Notes: a model not told the origin generated them from the sequence alone. Shown: positions 14,990 through 23,485, counted from the stretch's first letter. The stretch: DNA of 64,000 nt from Deltaproteobacteria bacterium (GCA_947490345.1 CANLGL010000007.1:62001-126000), one strand, 5' to 3'. Program-made: numbers and translations.

Positions 14990-15454
14990 TCACGCCACGC
15001 CCCCGCCCACCGGCACACCCGCCCGCTGGTACACAAAGTGGAGCAACCACGCCGGGCCGACGAGCAGGTACTGCACATCCTGAAAGAACGAGGGCTTCTT
15101 CCCCTCGATCTCATGCCCTAGGAACTGGGCGAGCCAGGCGGCGGCCCACACTCCGGCGCTCACCCACAACAGCGGTACCACGCCCGCGAGCGCGTGGTTC
15201 ACCGCGAGGCAAACGGCGAGCACCACCAGCATCCCCAGCACCAGCGTACGCGAAAGCGCCACGTAGAACCCCAACATCCCCAGCGCGGCCACCCACCCCC
15301 AGTGCAGCGGCGCGGGGAACGGGTGGGGGATCGACTGGATGAGGCCGAGGGAGGTGCACAGGATCAACGGCACACAGACCCAGTGGATCGCTTTGTTCGT
15401 CGGGTGGCGGTGCGACTCGCCGTACAGGTCGAACCATTGCCGTGCAGTCTTCAT
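14990..15454 (-). CDS. DUF962/Mpo1-like membrane protein, paralogue 1
   Basis: This is a 154-residue multi-helix membrane protein. The start MKTARQWFDLYGESHRHPTN contains the His residues of the DUF962 (yeast Mpo1/YGL010w) family, and FLGHEIEGKKPSFFQDVQYL is the second conserved motif. Yeast Mpo1 is an Fe-dependent dioxygenase that alpha-oxidises 2-hydroxy fatty acids, so lipid metabolism is the likely role. The ATG at 15454 begins the family homology. A shorter relative is encoded at 15746-16063 on the same strand. Confidence 0.8.
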   Translation of the reverse strand: MKTARQWFDLYGESHRHPTNKAIHWVCVPLILCTSLGLIQSIPHPFPAPLHWGWVAALGMLGFYVALSRTLVLGMLVVLAVCLAVNHALAGVVPLLWVSAGVWAAAWLAQFLGHEIEGKKPSFFQDVQYLLVGPAWLLHFVYQRAGVPVGGGVA

Positions 15455-15483
15455 CGGGGCCGCAGGCCAGATAACCGAGCCCC

Positions 15484-15657
15484 GTGCAAGACGGCCCGCT
15501 CCCGCTGGGACCTCACCCGCACGGGCGGGAGCTGCGCGCGCTGTTGCGACGCGCTGCCCTCGTCCGCCACCGTGAGGCCCGGATGAAGGCGCTGCGCGAC
15601 TCGGGGTTGTCCCCCGAGAAGCTGGCGATCGTCGCCCGCAGGCTGCGCCTGCGCTGA
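15484..15657 (+). CDS. Small basic ORF, 57 residues
   Basis: This GTG-initiated frame encodes VQDGPLPLGPHPHGRELRAL followed by an Arg/Leu-rich amphipathic helix and ends GLSPEKLAIVARRLRLR. The segment DSGLSPEKLAIVARRL looks like genuine helical protein rather than random translation of GC-rich DNA. It is 29 bp from the divergent DUF962 start, consistent with a shared promoter region. A further frame (TDIEAEEALRLPRADIEI) follows its stop in another phase, up to 15749. There is no known homologue that I can name. Confidence 0.4.
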   Translation: MQDGPLPLGPHPHGRELRALLRRAALVRHREARMKALRDSGLSPEKLAIVARRLRLR

Positions 15658-15745
15658 CGGACATCGAAGCCGAGGAGGCGCTGCGCCTCCCGCGCGCCGA
15701 CATCGAGATCCGCCCCCTGGACGCCTGGAACCAGGCCACCGGAGC

Positions 15746-16063
15746 CTAGGCGGCCGGGCCCCAGAGCTTGCCGGTCCACATCATCCCGACCATCTTGAAG
15801 TCGCCCATCAGCGACCACAACGGGTGCTTGAACGTGGCCGGCCGGTTCTTCTCGATGATGAAGTGCCCTGCCCAGGCGAAGCCGTAGCCGACGAAGGGGC
15901 AGAACACTAAATAGCCTACATCCTGTAGAATCGCCGCGAACAGCGCCACAAGGACCAACAGGCTGGTGCCCGCAAAGTGCAGCTTCCGGTTCGTCAGGTT
16001 GCTGTGCTCCGACAAGTAGTAGGGCCAGAACTCGGCGAAGGAGGTGAAGTTGGAGGTCTTCAT
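15746..16063 (-). CDS. DUF962/Mpo1-like membrane protein, paralogue 2
   Basis: This 105-residue member of the DUF962 family reads MKTSNFTSFAEFWPYYLSEH with NLTNRKLHFAGT (conserved Asn and His), then two hydrophobic helices and HFIIEKNRPATFKHPLWSLM as the second motif. It is shorter than its neighbour at 14990 but has both motifs, so it may be active. The ATG at 16063 is where homology begins; the frame upstream passes through non-coding direct repeats. Two DUF962 proteins within about 1 kb suggest either a heteromeric enzyme or an old duplication. Confidence 0.85.
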   Translation of the reverse strand: MKTSNFTSFAEFWPYYLSEHSNLTNRKLHFAGTSLLVLVALFAAILQDVGYLVFCPFVGYGFAWAGHFIIEKNRPATFKHPLWSLMGDFKMVGMMWTGKLWGPAA

Positions 16064-16114
16064 CTCCGCGCGCGTAACGTCTCCAGCGCTCCGGCGGCGC
16101 CGAAGGCAGCGCCG

Positions 16115-16173
16115 GATGCGACCGAAGTCGCAGGGTGAGGGCTCATCCACCGACTTCGGTCGTGCCGACCGAC
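16115..16173. repeat. 59-bp direct repeat with inverted arms, copy A
   Basis: The unit starts GATGCGACCGAAGTCGCAGG. Inside it, ACCGAAGTCG (16121-16130) and CGACTTCGGT (16151-16160) form a perfect 10-bp stem. The first 45 bases are identical to copy B at 16262. It lies upstream of the second DUF962 gene. Confidence 0.75.
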
Positions 16174-16261
16174 CGCGCCGAGCGCACTGATTCGATATTC
16201 CCGGCGTTTGCCTGTAGCGGGGTGCCGCTGCTACCGCCGAGGAGACGCCGATCTCGCCTCC

Positions 16262-16320
16262 GATGCGACCGAAGTCGCAGGGTGAGGGCTCATCCACCGA
16301 CTTCGGCCGTGTCGACCGAC
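16262..16320. repeat. 59-bp direct repeat with inverted arms, copy B
   Basis: This is the second unit, 147 bases from copy A, with differences only in the last 14 bases. The arms ACCGAAGTCG and CGACTTCGG are kept, so both copies can form the same hairpin. No gene lies in 16174-16261. Confidence 0.75.
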
Positions 16321-16662
16321 TGAAGTCGCCGCCGCCGGAGGGCCCCACTCTCTCTCGAATTCCGAGCCGCGCACCGCGCCGTTCCCGACGCCGCGGCCCC
16401 GTGCGCGCACCTCAGCCCGCGCGCGCGGCTACCCGATACGCCCCCCGGTCCCCGGCCACGCCACCTCCCCCCGGCGGCGCCCGGGCACGATGGGCAGAAG
16501 CTCCAACCAGGCGAACCCCGCTGCCGGGTCCCGCACCCAAGGTACGCCGAAAACTCTCCCTGTCGCCCCCGCGCCCGACGGCCGTCACCGTCCGCCGACG
16601 GCCGTACCCCGAAGGCGCTCGACGCCATCGTCCACCAGCCTGATGTACCTCCGTCGCGGCGC
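16321..16662. other. No recognisable gene
   Basis: This is a very GC-rich stretch of about 340 bases between the direct repeats and the RmlD-like gene. Several frames are open only because stop codons are rare at this composition. None shows a recognisable protein, ribosome site or conserved motif. Confidence 0.5.
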
Positions 16663-17415
16663 TCAGTCCGGCAGTCGTGCCCACCACGGTGGCAAGGTGG
16701 CGGGGGACAGGCGCGCATCGCGCGGGCGCGGCCCGAGTCCAATATCGCCCATCCGCACCGGCTCGACCGTTCCCGCGCCCACGCGCGCACGCACCGCCGT
16801 GGCGAAGCCGTACCAACTGGTCTGGGCCCCCCCCGCGAGGTGCGTGATGCCTCGCGGCAGCTCCAGGAGCGCGGCGGCGACGTCGTCGCAGTGGGTGGGC
16901 TGCACCACCACGTCGTAGATGGCGCGCACCCGGTCACCCTCCCGCAGACGCGCCGCGACCGTGGACGCAAAGGTCTTCCCGCCGGGACCAAAGACCCACC
17001 CCACCCGGACGACGTGCCCGCCGGCCGCCGACACGCCCGCCTCCGCCTCGACCTTCTGCCGCCCGTACACCGAGCCCGGCCGCGGTACCGCCCCCGGAAC
17101 GTGAGGACCGGAGCCGTCAAAGACGAAGTTGCTCGACAAGAACCAGGTCGGCGTGGCCTGCGCCCAAGCCGGCGGGGCCTCGACGTTGACCGCGTGACTG
17201 CGCGCGTCGTTGGCCGCCCCATCCACATCGGTGAACGCCGCACAGAAAATGGTCGCGTCGGGTGCATGTTTGCCCAACGCGCGCTCCATCGCTGTCACCT
17301 CGGTGACATCACACTCCTGGCGGGTGAGCCCCACCACATCGACACCGGCCGGCGCCCGAGCCCGCAGCAGCGCACGCCCGATGAGACCGCCGGCTCCGAC
17401 GACCAGGACGCGCAT
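16663..17415 (-). CDS. RmlD-like NAD-dependent sugar reductase
   Basis: This 250-residue SDR-extended protein is similar to dTDP-4-dehydrorhamnose reductase: MRVLVVGAGGLIGRALLRA is the Rossmann start, followed by TIFCAAFTDVDGAA, FLSSNFVFDGSGP and YGRQKVEAEA, in which Tyr and Lys form the catalytic YxxxK. It likely reduces a nucleotide-linked sugar for a cell-surface glycan, though no other rml genes are in the window. The start overlaps the stop of lgt by one base, making it the last gene of the lspA-lgt unit. A generic NDR-type epimerase or reductase is the alternative. Confidence 0.75.
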   Translation of the reverse strand: MRVLVVGAGGLIGRALLRARAPAGVDVVGLTRQECDVTEVTAMERALGKHAPDATIFCAAFTDVDGAANDARSHAVNVEAPPAWAQATPTWFLSSNFVFDGSGPHVPGAVPRPGSVYGRQKVEAEAGVSAAGGHVVRVGWVFGPGGKTFASTVAARLREGDRVRAIYDVVVQPTHCDDVAAALLELPRGITHLAGGAQTSWYGFATAVRARVGAGTVEPVRMGDIGLGPRPRDARLSPATLPPWWARLPD

Positions 17416-18188
17416 CAGGGGGCGGGCGCCGAAGCCGGGCGCACGTTTCGCTGCGTGATCGCGATGGCGATGGCGACGACGCCCAGGACGATCGACGTGG
17501 CTTGTCCGGTGCTCAGCAGCCCATCGAAGACAAAGCCCCGGTCATCGGCCCGCAGCGTCTCGTTCCACGCCCGGAAGATGCCGTACAGCATCAGGAGCAG
17601 CGCGAGGCGCTGGCCGACAAAGCGACGGGGCAAAAGCCACAACAGCGCAAAGAGCGCGAGGTTGAAGGCGATCTCGTGCACCTGCGTCGGCACCCGCGCC
17701 ACCCCCGCGGGCGCCACCGCGCCTTCCGGAAAGGTGACCTGCCACCAACTGTCGGTCGGCGCTCCGTAGCAGCATCCCGCAAGCAGACACCCCACTCGAC
17801 CGAGCGCGTGGCCCAGACCCACCGACGGCGCCATCGCATCGGTCAGGGCGAAGAAAGAAAGCCCCTTCCACCGGCCATAGATCGCGTAGCAGACCAGCGT
17901 CAGCGTCAATCCGCCGTAAAAAACGAGTCCCCCCTCGCCGAGCGCGAAAACCTTCAGGGGTTCGTCCCAACTGAACCGCCAGAGGTGGGTACGGACATAC
18001 TCCGCCCTCCCGCCTACGATACCCGCCACCATCGCGATGATACCAAGGTCCCAGGCCAGATCGAATGGCAAACCATCGCGACGAGCCCGTACCCCGCCGA
18101 CCAGGAGCCCGATGAAGAACCCCAAGCCGACGAGGACCCCGTAGGCGGGGATCGCGTGGCCGCCGATGTGGAACAGGAAAGGGTGCAC
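17415..18188 (-). CDS. lgt: Prolipoprotein diacylglyceryl transferase Lgt
   Basis: This 257-residue inner-membrane enzyme transfers diacylglycerol from phosphatidylglycerol to the lipobox Cys of prolipoproteins, the first step of lipoprotein maturation. It has seven predicted helices. The N-terminus HPFLFHIGGHAIPAYGVLVG, GIVGGRAEYV and the signature region GLGHALGRVGCLLAGCCYGA (Lgt motif, with Cys substitutions for the usual GRxGNFxNGE) are seen. The GTG at 18188 overlaps the lspA stop by one base. Having lspA and lgt together serves the many lipoproteins in this window. Confidence 0.93.
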   Translation of the reverse strand: MHPFLFHIGGHAIPAYGVLVGLGFFIGLLVGGVRARRDGLPFDLAWDLGIIAMVAGIVGGRAEYVRTHLWRFSWDEPLKVFALGEGGLVFYGGLTLTLVCYAIYGRWKGLSFFALTDAMAPSVGLGHALGRVGCLLAGCCYGAPTDSWWQVTFPEGAVAPAGVARVPTQVHEIAFNLALFALLWLLPRRFVGQRLALLLMLYGIFRAWNETLRADDRGFVFDGLLSTGQATSIVLGVVAIAIAITQRNVRPASAPAP

Positions 18189-18772
18189 TAGTCGGCCGTG
18201 GCGTTGGATTCCGGAGGAGCCGGAGGAACCGGAGGAGCCGGCGTCGCGGCAGGTGTTTCGACCTTGTCCCAGCCCTTGATGTACACCAGGGCGAAGATCC
18301 CCACGCCGACGACGATGGCGGCGTCGGCCACGTTGAAGATCGGGTAGGTGTTGGTGCCCAACTTGCTGATCGCCCAACTTCGAAGGGGCTCGAAGCCCGC
18401 GTAGACCTTGATCATGTCGGTGACTTCGCCGGCCATGATCCGGTCGATGAGGTTGCCAACTGCACCGGACAGGATGGCCCCCATGGCGAAGGCCTGAAGC
18501 CGGTCCTTGTCGGGGAGCTGCCGCCAACCCTGCACGATCACGACGACCGCAACGGCGGTGAAGAGGTAGAACACTTGGAGCCGGTACTCAAAATCATCCA
18601 GCGCCGAGAAGGCCGCGCCCTTGTTCTTGGCGTGGGTGATCGCCAGGAAGTCGGAGATGATAGTGATCTCCTGCCGCATTTCCACGTTGGCGCGGACCCA
18701 CACCTTGGTGACCTGATCCAGCGCAAGGAGCACGACAGCGGCGGCGGCGAAAAACACGGCTTTCGGTGACAT
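18188..18772 (-). CDS. lspA: Signal peptidase II LspA
   Basis: This 194-residue membrane aspartyl protease removes signal peptides from diacylated prolipoproteins. Catalytic motifs are ILSGAVGNLIDRI and FNVADAAIVVGV, each with its Asp, together with LDQVTKVWV and AKNKGAAFSAL, both family-typical. Four hydrophobic helices are seen. A Pro/Ala-rich C-terminal tail (TPAPPVPPAPPESNATAD) is extra. The ATG at 18772 matches the family start; the frame is open further upstream. It is followed by lgt and a sugar reductase in one operon and is divergent from the ETF-QO gene. Confidence 0.95.
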   Translation of the reverse strand: MSPKAVFFAAAAVVLLALDQVTKVWVRANVEMRQEITIISDFLAITHAKNKGAAFSALDDFEYRLQVFYLFTAVAVVVIVQGWRQLPDKDRLQAFAMGAILSGAVGNLIDRIMAGEVTDMIKVYAGFEPLRSWAISKLGTNTYPIFNVADAAIVVGVGIFALVYIKGWDKVETPAATPAPPVPPAPPESNATAD

Positions 18773-18885
18773 GGGGGTCCGATTGCCGCGACGATAGCTC
18801 AAGGGGCCCTCAGCGTCGACCGCACGTGACGCTCCGGTGCAAAGCCAGTGCCGGCCGGTTAGATCGCCCGCCCTCGGGATCACAC

Positions 18886-20559
18886 ATGCAGCGCGAAACG
18901 ATGCCGGTCGATGTCCTCTTCGTAGGCGGGGGCCCCGCTTGCCTCGCCGGCGCCATCCGCTTGCAGGACCTCATCGCCGCGCACAACGCCTCCGGCGCCG
19001 AGCCCAAGCTCACGGACCTCACGATCGGCCTCATGGAAAAGGGCTCCGAGATCGGCTCCCACGCCATCTCCGGCGCCGTGCTCGACACCCGGGCGCTGGA
19101 CGAGCTGCTGCCCAACTGGAAGTCGCTTGAGCCGACCTTCGTCGAGCGCATCATCGAGAAGGAGACCTTTCTCACCCTCACCAGGAAACATGCGGTTGCC
19201 GCCCCGATGATGCCCCCAGGCATGGAGGACCACGGCCTGCCGATCATCAGCATCGCCAAGTTCCAGAAGTGGCTGGCCGCCCAGGCCGAAGCGCGGGGGG
19301 TCATGCTGTTTGCCGGCTTCGCAGGGACGCAGCTGCTGTACGAAAACGGCGCGGTCTCCGGCGTCCGCACCGGCGACAAGGGCATCGGCTCCGACGGCCA
19401 GCCCAAACCCACCTTCGAGCCCGGCATCGACATCCCCGCCAAGGTCACCATCCTCGGCGAAGGCCCCCGCGGCACCTTGAGCCGGCAGCTCATCAACCGC
19501 TACCAGCTCGACAAAGACAGCCAGCCGATGGCCTATGAGATCGGCGTCAAGGAGGTCATCGAGATGCCGCCCGGCAGCGTAAAGCAGGGCGAGGTCACCC
19601 TCACCTTCGGCTACCCGCTCGACCTGCAGACCTTCGGCGGCGCCTTCATCTACTCCCTGGCCGGCGATCGGTACGCCATCGGGATGTTGGTCGGCCTGGA
19701 CGCCCGCGACCCGTCGATGGACGCGCACTACCTGCTCCAGAAGCTCAAGGATCACCCGACGATTCGGGCCAAGCTCGCGGGTGGCAAGGTCGTCAAGTAC
19801 GGCGCGAAGGCGGTGACCATCGGCGGGTGGCCGTCGATCCCGAAGCTCTACGCGCCGGGCGCCATGCTCGTCGGCGACAGCGCCAGCTTCCTCAACCCGG
19901 GTCGCATCAAGGGTATCCACCTGTCGATGAAATCGGGCATGCTCGCCGCAGAGGCGGCGTTTGCCGCGCTCAAACGGGGCGAGGCCAGCGAATCGGTGCT
20001 CAGCGCCTACAAGACAACGGTCGACGACAGCTGGATCCGGACCGAAATGGAGCCGATGAAGAACTTCCATCCGGCCATGGAAAAGGGCGTTCTCGGTGGA
20101 ATGGCTTCGGTGGGCCTGTCACTCATCTTCGGCCCGGGCGCCCAAAAACCCTTCCACGCCGACCACGAACACATGCACAAGAACGCCGCCGTCCGCGGTC
20201 AGCACCCCTACCCGAGTCGCGACGATCTGGTGTACGACGGCAGCTACATCGTCGACAAGCTCACCGACGTGTACCACTCGGGCACCAAGCACGAAGAAAA
20301 GCAGCCAGCCCACCTTCACGTGGTGGACACCAACATCTGCGCAACACAATGCGCGGAGGAGTACGGCAACCCCTGCACCCGCTTCTGCCCTGCTCAGGTC
20401 TACAACATGCACCACAACGACAAGACCGGGCGCAAGGAACTGCAGATCGACTTCTCGAACTGCGTGCACTGCAAGACCTGCGACATCCGCGATCCCTACC
20501 AGATCATCACTTGGGTGCCGCCGGAAGGTGGGCAGGGGCCTGAGTACGGGATTCTGTAG
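18886..20559 (+). CDS. Electron-transfer flavoprotein-ubiquinone oxidoreductase
   Basis: This 557-residue membrane-associated flavoprotein passes electrons from ETF (acyl-CoA dehydrogenases) to quinone. The N-terminal FAD site is VLFVGGGPACLAGAIRL, with Cys in place of the third Gly. ISGAVLDTRALDELLPNW, GEGPRGTLSRQL and FLNPGRIKGIHLSMKSGM are characteristic of ETF-QO. The C-terminus has the 4Fe-4S site, CATQCAEEYGNPCTRFCPAQ and NCVHCKTCDI. Length fits the family. It implies fatty acid or amino-acid oxidation linked to respiration. ETF subunit genes are not in the window. Confidence 0.93.
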   Translation: MQRETMPVDVLFVGGGPACLAGAIRLQDLIAAHNASGAEPKLTDLTIGLMEKGSEIGSHAISGAVLDTRALDELLPNWKSLEPTFVERIIEKETFLTLTRKHAVAAPMMPPGMEDHGLPIISIAKFQKWLAAQAEARGVMLFAGFAGTQLLYENGAVSGVRTGDKGIGSDGQPKPTFEPGIDIPAKVTILGEGPRGTLSRQLINRYQLDKDSQPMAYEIGVKEVIEMPPGSVKQGEVTLTFGYPLDLQTFGGAFIYSLAGDRYAIGMLVGLDARDPSMDAHYLLQKLKDHPTIRAKLAGGKVVKYGAKAVTIGGWPSIPKLYAPGAMLVGDSASFLNPGRIKGIHLSMKSGMLAAEAAFAALKRGEASESVLSAYKTTVDDSWIRTEMEPMKNFHPAMEKGVLGGMASVGLSLIFGPGAQKPFHADHEHMHKNAAVRGQHPYPSRDDLVYDGSYIVDKLTDVYHSGTKHEEKQPAHLHVVDTNICATQCAEEYGNPCTRFCPAQVYNMHHNDKTGRKELQIDFSNCVHCKTCDIRDPYQIITWVPPEGGQGPEYGIL

Positions 20560-20618
20560 GGGGCCGCCGCCTTCGGCGTCGCCGGGTACTCCGGTCGCCG
20601 AAGGCTCCCTGCGCCCCC
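20558..20618 (+). terminator. Large hairpin after ETF-QO
   Basis: The arms GCCTTCGGCG (20569-20578) and CGCCGAAGGC (20596-20605) pair perfectly. An outer AGGGGGC/GCCCCCT pair extends the stem. There is no T-run, so it is a hairpin-type terminator or RNA-stabilising structure rather than a textbook intrinsic terminator. Confidence 0.5.
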
Positions 20619-20727
20619 TGCCGCGCTTCCGCGCGCGGGAAACCCCCCTTCTCCGCGCGGCATCTGCACCATCCGTGCACCGGTGTCCCCGCCAACGACG
20701 CTACCGAGAGCCACCCCGAGGCTCCCG

Positions 20728-21966
20728 ATGTGGTTCGGCAACCCCTACGTTCGTCTTTCGCTGCTTTTGGCCTTCCTGTTCGGCGTCTTTGGCTTCGGAA
20801 CCATCGTGCTCGTCGCGGCCGTGGCGCGAATCGAGCGGGGGGCCGCCACAACCTACGGCGAGTCCAATGCCAGCTTCGAGGCCTCGTGGGGCTCCCGCCT
20901 GTCGCAGGCGGTCCCCGTCTTCGCGCTGCGCCACACCTGGATGGTAGACAGCGTCGAAAAGGAGGTCCGGGCCCTGCGCCCGCACTACGCCGAGCTCCCT
21001 CTCGTCCCGCGAAGCGCCGACTTCGACGTCACCCTCGAGCACGGCAGCCTGGAGCACGGGTGGCTCACCTTTCAGGCGTTCACGGCCCGGCAGCGCGCGG
21101 TCTTCGTTGTCGAGAACACCACGTCGCACGCCGGCGGGCTCCGCTTGACGATGGAGAGTCCCGACGGCGCGGCGCTGGCGTACGACTACCGCGTCGCGAT
21201 CGACACCGCGCCCGTCAAGAGCCCCGTGCTAGGCGAGGCCGCCACGGTGGTGGCCTCGATGCTGCCTGGCGAATCGCACACCATCGCCATCGACCTTTCT
21301 ACCCACGGAACCGACTCGTATCGACTGCGGCTCAGCGACTGGAGCAAGGTGATCGTCCCGCGGGTGCGCGCCCAGCTCTCCGTCAACACCGACCAGTTCG
21401 CCCTGGTGAACTTCGGCCTCCCACACACCCGCACCCACGAGGGCGGGACTAGCACCGTCGTGTACGAGTTGGCGGACTTCGCCTCGCGGCAGGACGCAGG
21501 CGTGACTTTCGTGGCCGACACCCAATCCTTCGCGCTCGCCTCCGACCTGGTGACGACCAGCCCCGCCGGCCTCGCGCTTTTCCTGCTCGGGGCGCTGGTC
21601 TGGGCGCAGGTGCGCGGGGTCGCGGTCCACCCTTTCCACTACGCGCTCCTCGGCATGGTGTATTGCTTCTATTTCCTCTTTCTCGCGTACCTCATCCGGT
21701 ATGTCGGCCTCGGTCCAGCCTTTGTGGTGTCCGAGGCGCTCACGCTGTTGGCATTCGCGGTCACGATCATGCCGCTGTTTGACCGCGGCTTCTCCACCCG
21801 AACGCTCCTCCCTTTGCTGGTGGTGCTGACCCTCGGGTTCTCGATGCTCTTTCTGATTCCAGCTTTCAAGGGCGTCGCGCTGTTGAGTTTCTTCTTCCTC
21901 ACCTTTCTGGCATTCGTCGGGTCGGCAGCGCGTTCGGATCGCGGAAGCTGGCCACTTTTTCGGTGA
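20728..21966 (+). CDS. CreD-like inner membrane protein
   Basis: The 412-residue protein has one N-terminal helix (VRLSLLLAFLFGVFGFGTIV), a large extracytoplasmic region of about 250 residues rich in beta strands, and then six hydrophobic helices, beginning HPFHYALLGMVYCFYFLFLA. That order and the FHYALLG segment match the CreD family, inner membrane proteins induced by the CreBC/BlrAB envelope-stress systems. No two-component pair is adjacent. The ATG at 20728 is directly before the first helix. Confidence 0.65.
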   Translation: MWFGNPYVRLSLLLAFLFGVFGFGTIVLVAAVARIERGAATTYGESNASFEASWGSRLSQAVPVFALRHTWMVDSVEKEVRALRPHYAELPLVPRSADFDVTLEHGSLEHGWLTFQAFTARQRAVFVVENTTSHAGGLRLTMESPDGAALAYDYRVAIDTAPVKSPVLGEAATVVASMLPGESHTIAIDLSTHGTDSYRLRLSDWSKVIVPRVRAQLSVNTDQFALVNFGLPHTRTHEGGTSTVVYELADFASRQDAGVTFVADTQSFALASDLVTTSPAGLALFLLGALVWAQVRGVAVHPFHYALLGMVYCFYFLFLAYLIRYVGLGPAFVVSEALTLLAFAVTIMPLFDRGFSTRTLLPLLVVLTLGFSMLFLIPAFKGVALLSFFFLTFLAFVGSAARSDRGSWPLFR

Positions 21967-22028
21967 GGGAGGGCGGCGCGAAGGGGTCGGCGATTCCCTC
22001 GCGGTTGCCGGCGACCTCGGCCCCAATC

Positions 22029-22340
22029 CCAATGCCGGTCACTTAAGCAGCGCAGCATGAGCCATCAGCCGTTAGCCGTCAGCGATTAGCTGGGTCGGAG
22101 GCGGAATGCGAGGCTTCAGGGACCTCGTGGCGTGGCAGAAGGCGCACCGCCTCACGCTCGACGTGTACCGAGCCATGAAGCGCTTCCCGGCCGAGGAGCG
22201 GTTCGGCCTGACGGCGCAGCTGCGCCGATCCGCAGCGTCGGTACCTCAAGAAGATGCTGGCCGCTCTCCATCGGAAGCTGACGGCTGAAAGCTAATTGCT
22301 GACGGCTCGCCGCCAAGATCGCCTAAGTGACCGGCATTGG
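22029..22340. mobile_element. 312-bp inverted-repeat element with IVP-gene remnant
   Basis: Perfect 17-bp terminal inverted repeats (CCAATGCCGGTCACTTA at 22029-22045 and its complement at 22324-22340) bound a short element. Inside are imperfect subterminal inverted repeats (GAGCCATCAGCCGTTAGC near 22059; the complement of GAGCCGTCAGCAATTAGC near 22300) and the remnant of a four-helix-bundle gene. It sits between two convergent genes and ends two bases before the stop of the next one. It has no transposase, so it would be moved by another element's enzyme or by an unknown mechanism. Confidence 0.6.
22106..22288 (+). pseudogene. Four-helix-bundle (23S IVP-like) gene remnant
   Basis: With a GGAGG site and ATG 22106, the N-terminus FRDLVAWQKAHRLTLDVYRA followed by RFPAEERFGLTAQLRRSAAS is unmistakably the four-helix-bundle family once described from 23S rRNA intervening sequences. 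After SVPQ the frame loses homology and stops. The adjacent frame supplies YLKKMLAALHRKLTAES, the normal family C-terminus. An internal deletion of roughly 50-60 codons plus a frame change has therefore removed the centre. Confidence 0.8.
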
Positions 22341-22342
22341 CC

Positions 22343-23401
22343 CTAGCCCCCCACCGCCTCCACCACCGCCGCCGCCCGCGCCAGGTAGGTCACCGACACG
22401 GGCGCGAAACCGGCGCGACGCAAGAGCGCATGTCCGTTGTGCTCCTCGCAGCCACTCGGCTCTTCGATCATTCCCAATTCGATTGTGTCTCCCTCGCCCC
22501 ACGGCCACACCTGCACCCCCATGGGATTGAGCCCCTTCCACAGGTGCCCGAGGTACCGGCGACCGACGCCGTTCTGCTCGGCGGTCTGGCGCGGCATGGT
22601 GATCGGCACGTCGAACGCGGGCCGGCCCAGGAAACCGAGCACCCCGAAAAGGCCGTTCGCCGCTACGAGCCCGAGCCCCTCGCGCAGAAAGGGCACCGCG
22701 CCGAATCGTTTGGCCGCGCGCCCGCGCATCACGTTCTGACCGTCCCAGCTCAGGCTGAACGCAAAGGCCTCGGCATCGTCTGTCAGGGTGCTGGCGACCG
22801 GCTTGGGATGTTTGGGGAAGGCCTGCATCTCGCGCCCCCACGTGATCGACAGCGGGCTGTTGATCCACAGCGAGTGCAGGAACTGCGATTCGCACACCGA
22901 GGGCCCGAAGTTGCCGTACTGCATGGCCCACGTGGCGCCGACGAGCCCTCCCGCTGTGAAGGCGATGGTGCCTGCCTTTTCGTGGTTGACGTCGAAGCTC
23001 AGGACGACCTCGTGGTAGGTCCCACACACGCTGTCGTGGATGATGTTCAGCCAGATGGTGGCCATCGCTTTGGCGGCCGTCGCGCCCGCGGGGAGCGCAC
23101 CCACCGGAAAGACCCCCTCCCCCGCCAGGGCCTCGCTGACGACTCCCAGATCGCAGAACCCACGAATCAAGAGCGAGGTGAAATGGCTCGCGACCCACTG
23201 ACGATCGGTGGCGAGCCCGTTGGACAGCCTGCCGGCGGTGCACGGGAGCTGCCCTATCCACGGCATCCCACACACCGGCGCCGCGGGCGTGCTGCCCCAT
23301 GCCGCCAGCTCGTTGTTCGCTTCGTTCCAGCCCAAGCGGCTCTCGGGCACCCGGCCGGCCACGGGATCGATTCGGGTCTCTGGCGAGGGGGCGTCGGACA
23401 T
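22343..23401 (-). CDS. Hypothetical, possibly acetoacetate decarboxylase-like
   Basis: This 352-residue soluble protein has no signal. The middle region IIHDSVCGTYHEVVLSFDVN, and late strands with GRPAFDVPITMPRQTAEQ, recall acetoacetate-decarboxylase-like folds, but the similarity is weak and the catalytic Lys is not evident. The first ~100 residues (APVCGMPWIGQLPCTAGRLS) look unrelated. I chose ATG 23401 rather than 23416. It stands alone, and its stop lies two bases from the inverted-repeat element. I would treat it as hypothetical. Confidence 0.6.
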   Translation of the reverse strand: MSDAPSPETRIDPVAGRVPESRLGWNEANNELAAWGSTPAAPVCGMPWIGQLPCTAGRLSNGLATDRQWVASHFTSLLIRGFCDLGVVSEALAGEGVFPVGALPAGATAAKAMATIWLNIIHDSVCGTYHEVVLSFDVNHEKAGTIAFTAGGLVGATWAMQYGNFGPSVCESQFLHSLWINSPLSITWGREMQAFPKHPKPVASTLTDDAEAFAFSLSWDGQNVMRGRAAKRFGAVPFLREGLGLVAANGLFGVLGFLGRPAFDVPITMPRQTAEQNGVGRRYLGHLWKGLNPMGVQVWPWGEGDTIELGMIEEPSGCEEHNGHALLRRAGFAPVSVTYLARAAAVVEAVGG

Positions 23402-23485
23402 CCGCTGGCCTATCATTCACCGCCGGGGCGAGGCGGCGCCGCAGGCACCCCGTGGTGATACACGCCCCGCCAACACGGAATCAGC

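Noticed and set aside
15654-15749. Second small ORF after the 57-residue ORF
   Set aside because: It would need a CTG start and has only 31 codons, overlapping the convergent DUF962 stop; too little evidence.
16290-17267. 325-codon minus-strand frame covering the RmlD-like gene
   Set aside because: The RmlD-like frame has full Rossmann and YxxxK motifs; this one is a shadow extending into repeat DNA.
18766-18885. Upstream extension of the ETF-QO gene by 40 codons
   Set aside because: The extension overlaps the start of divergent lspA and carries no homology; the flavoprotein fold starts at ATG 18886.
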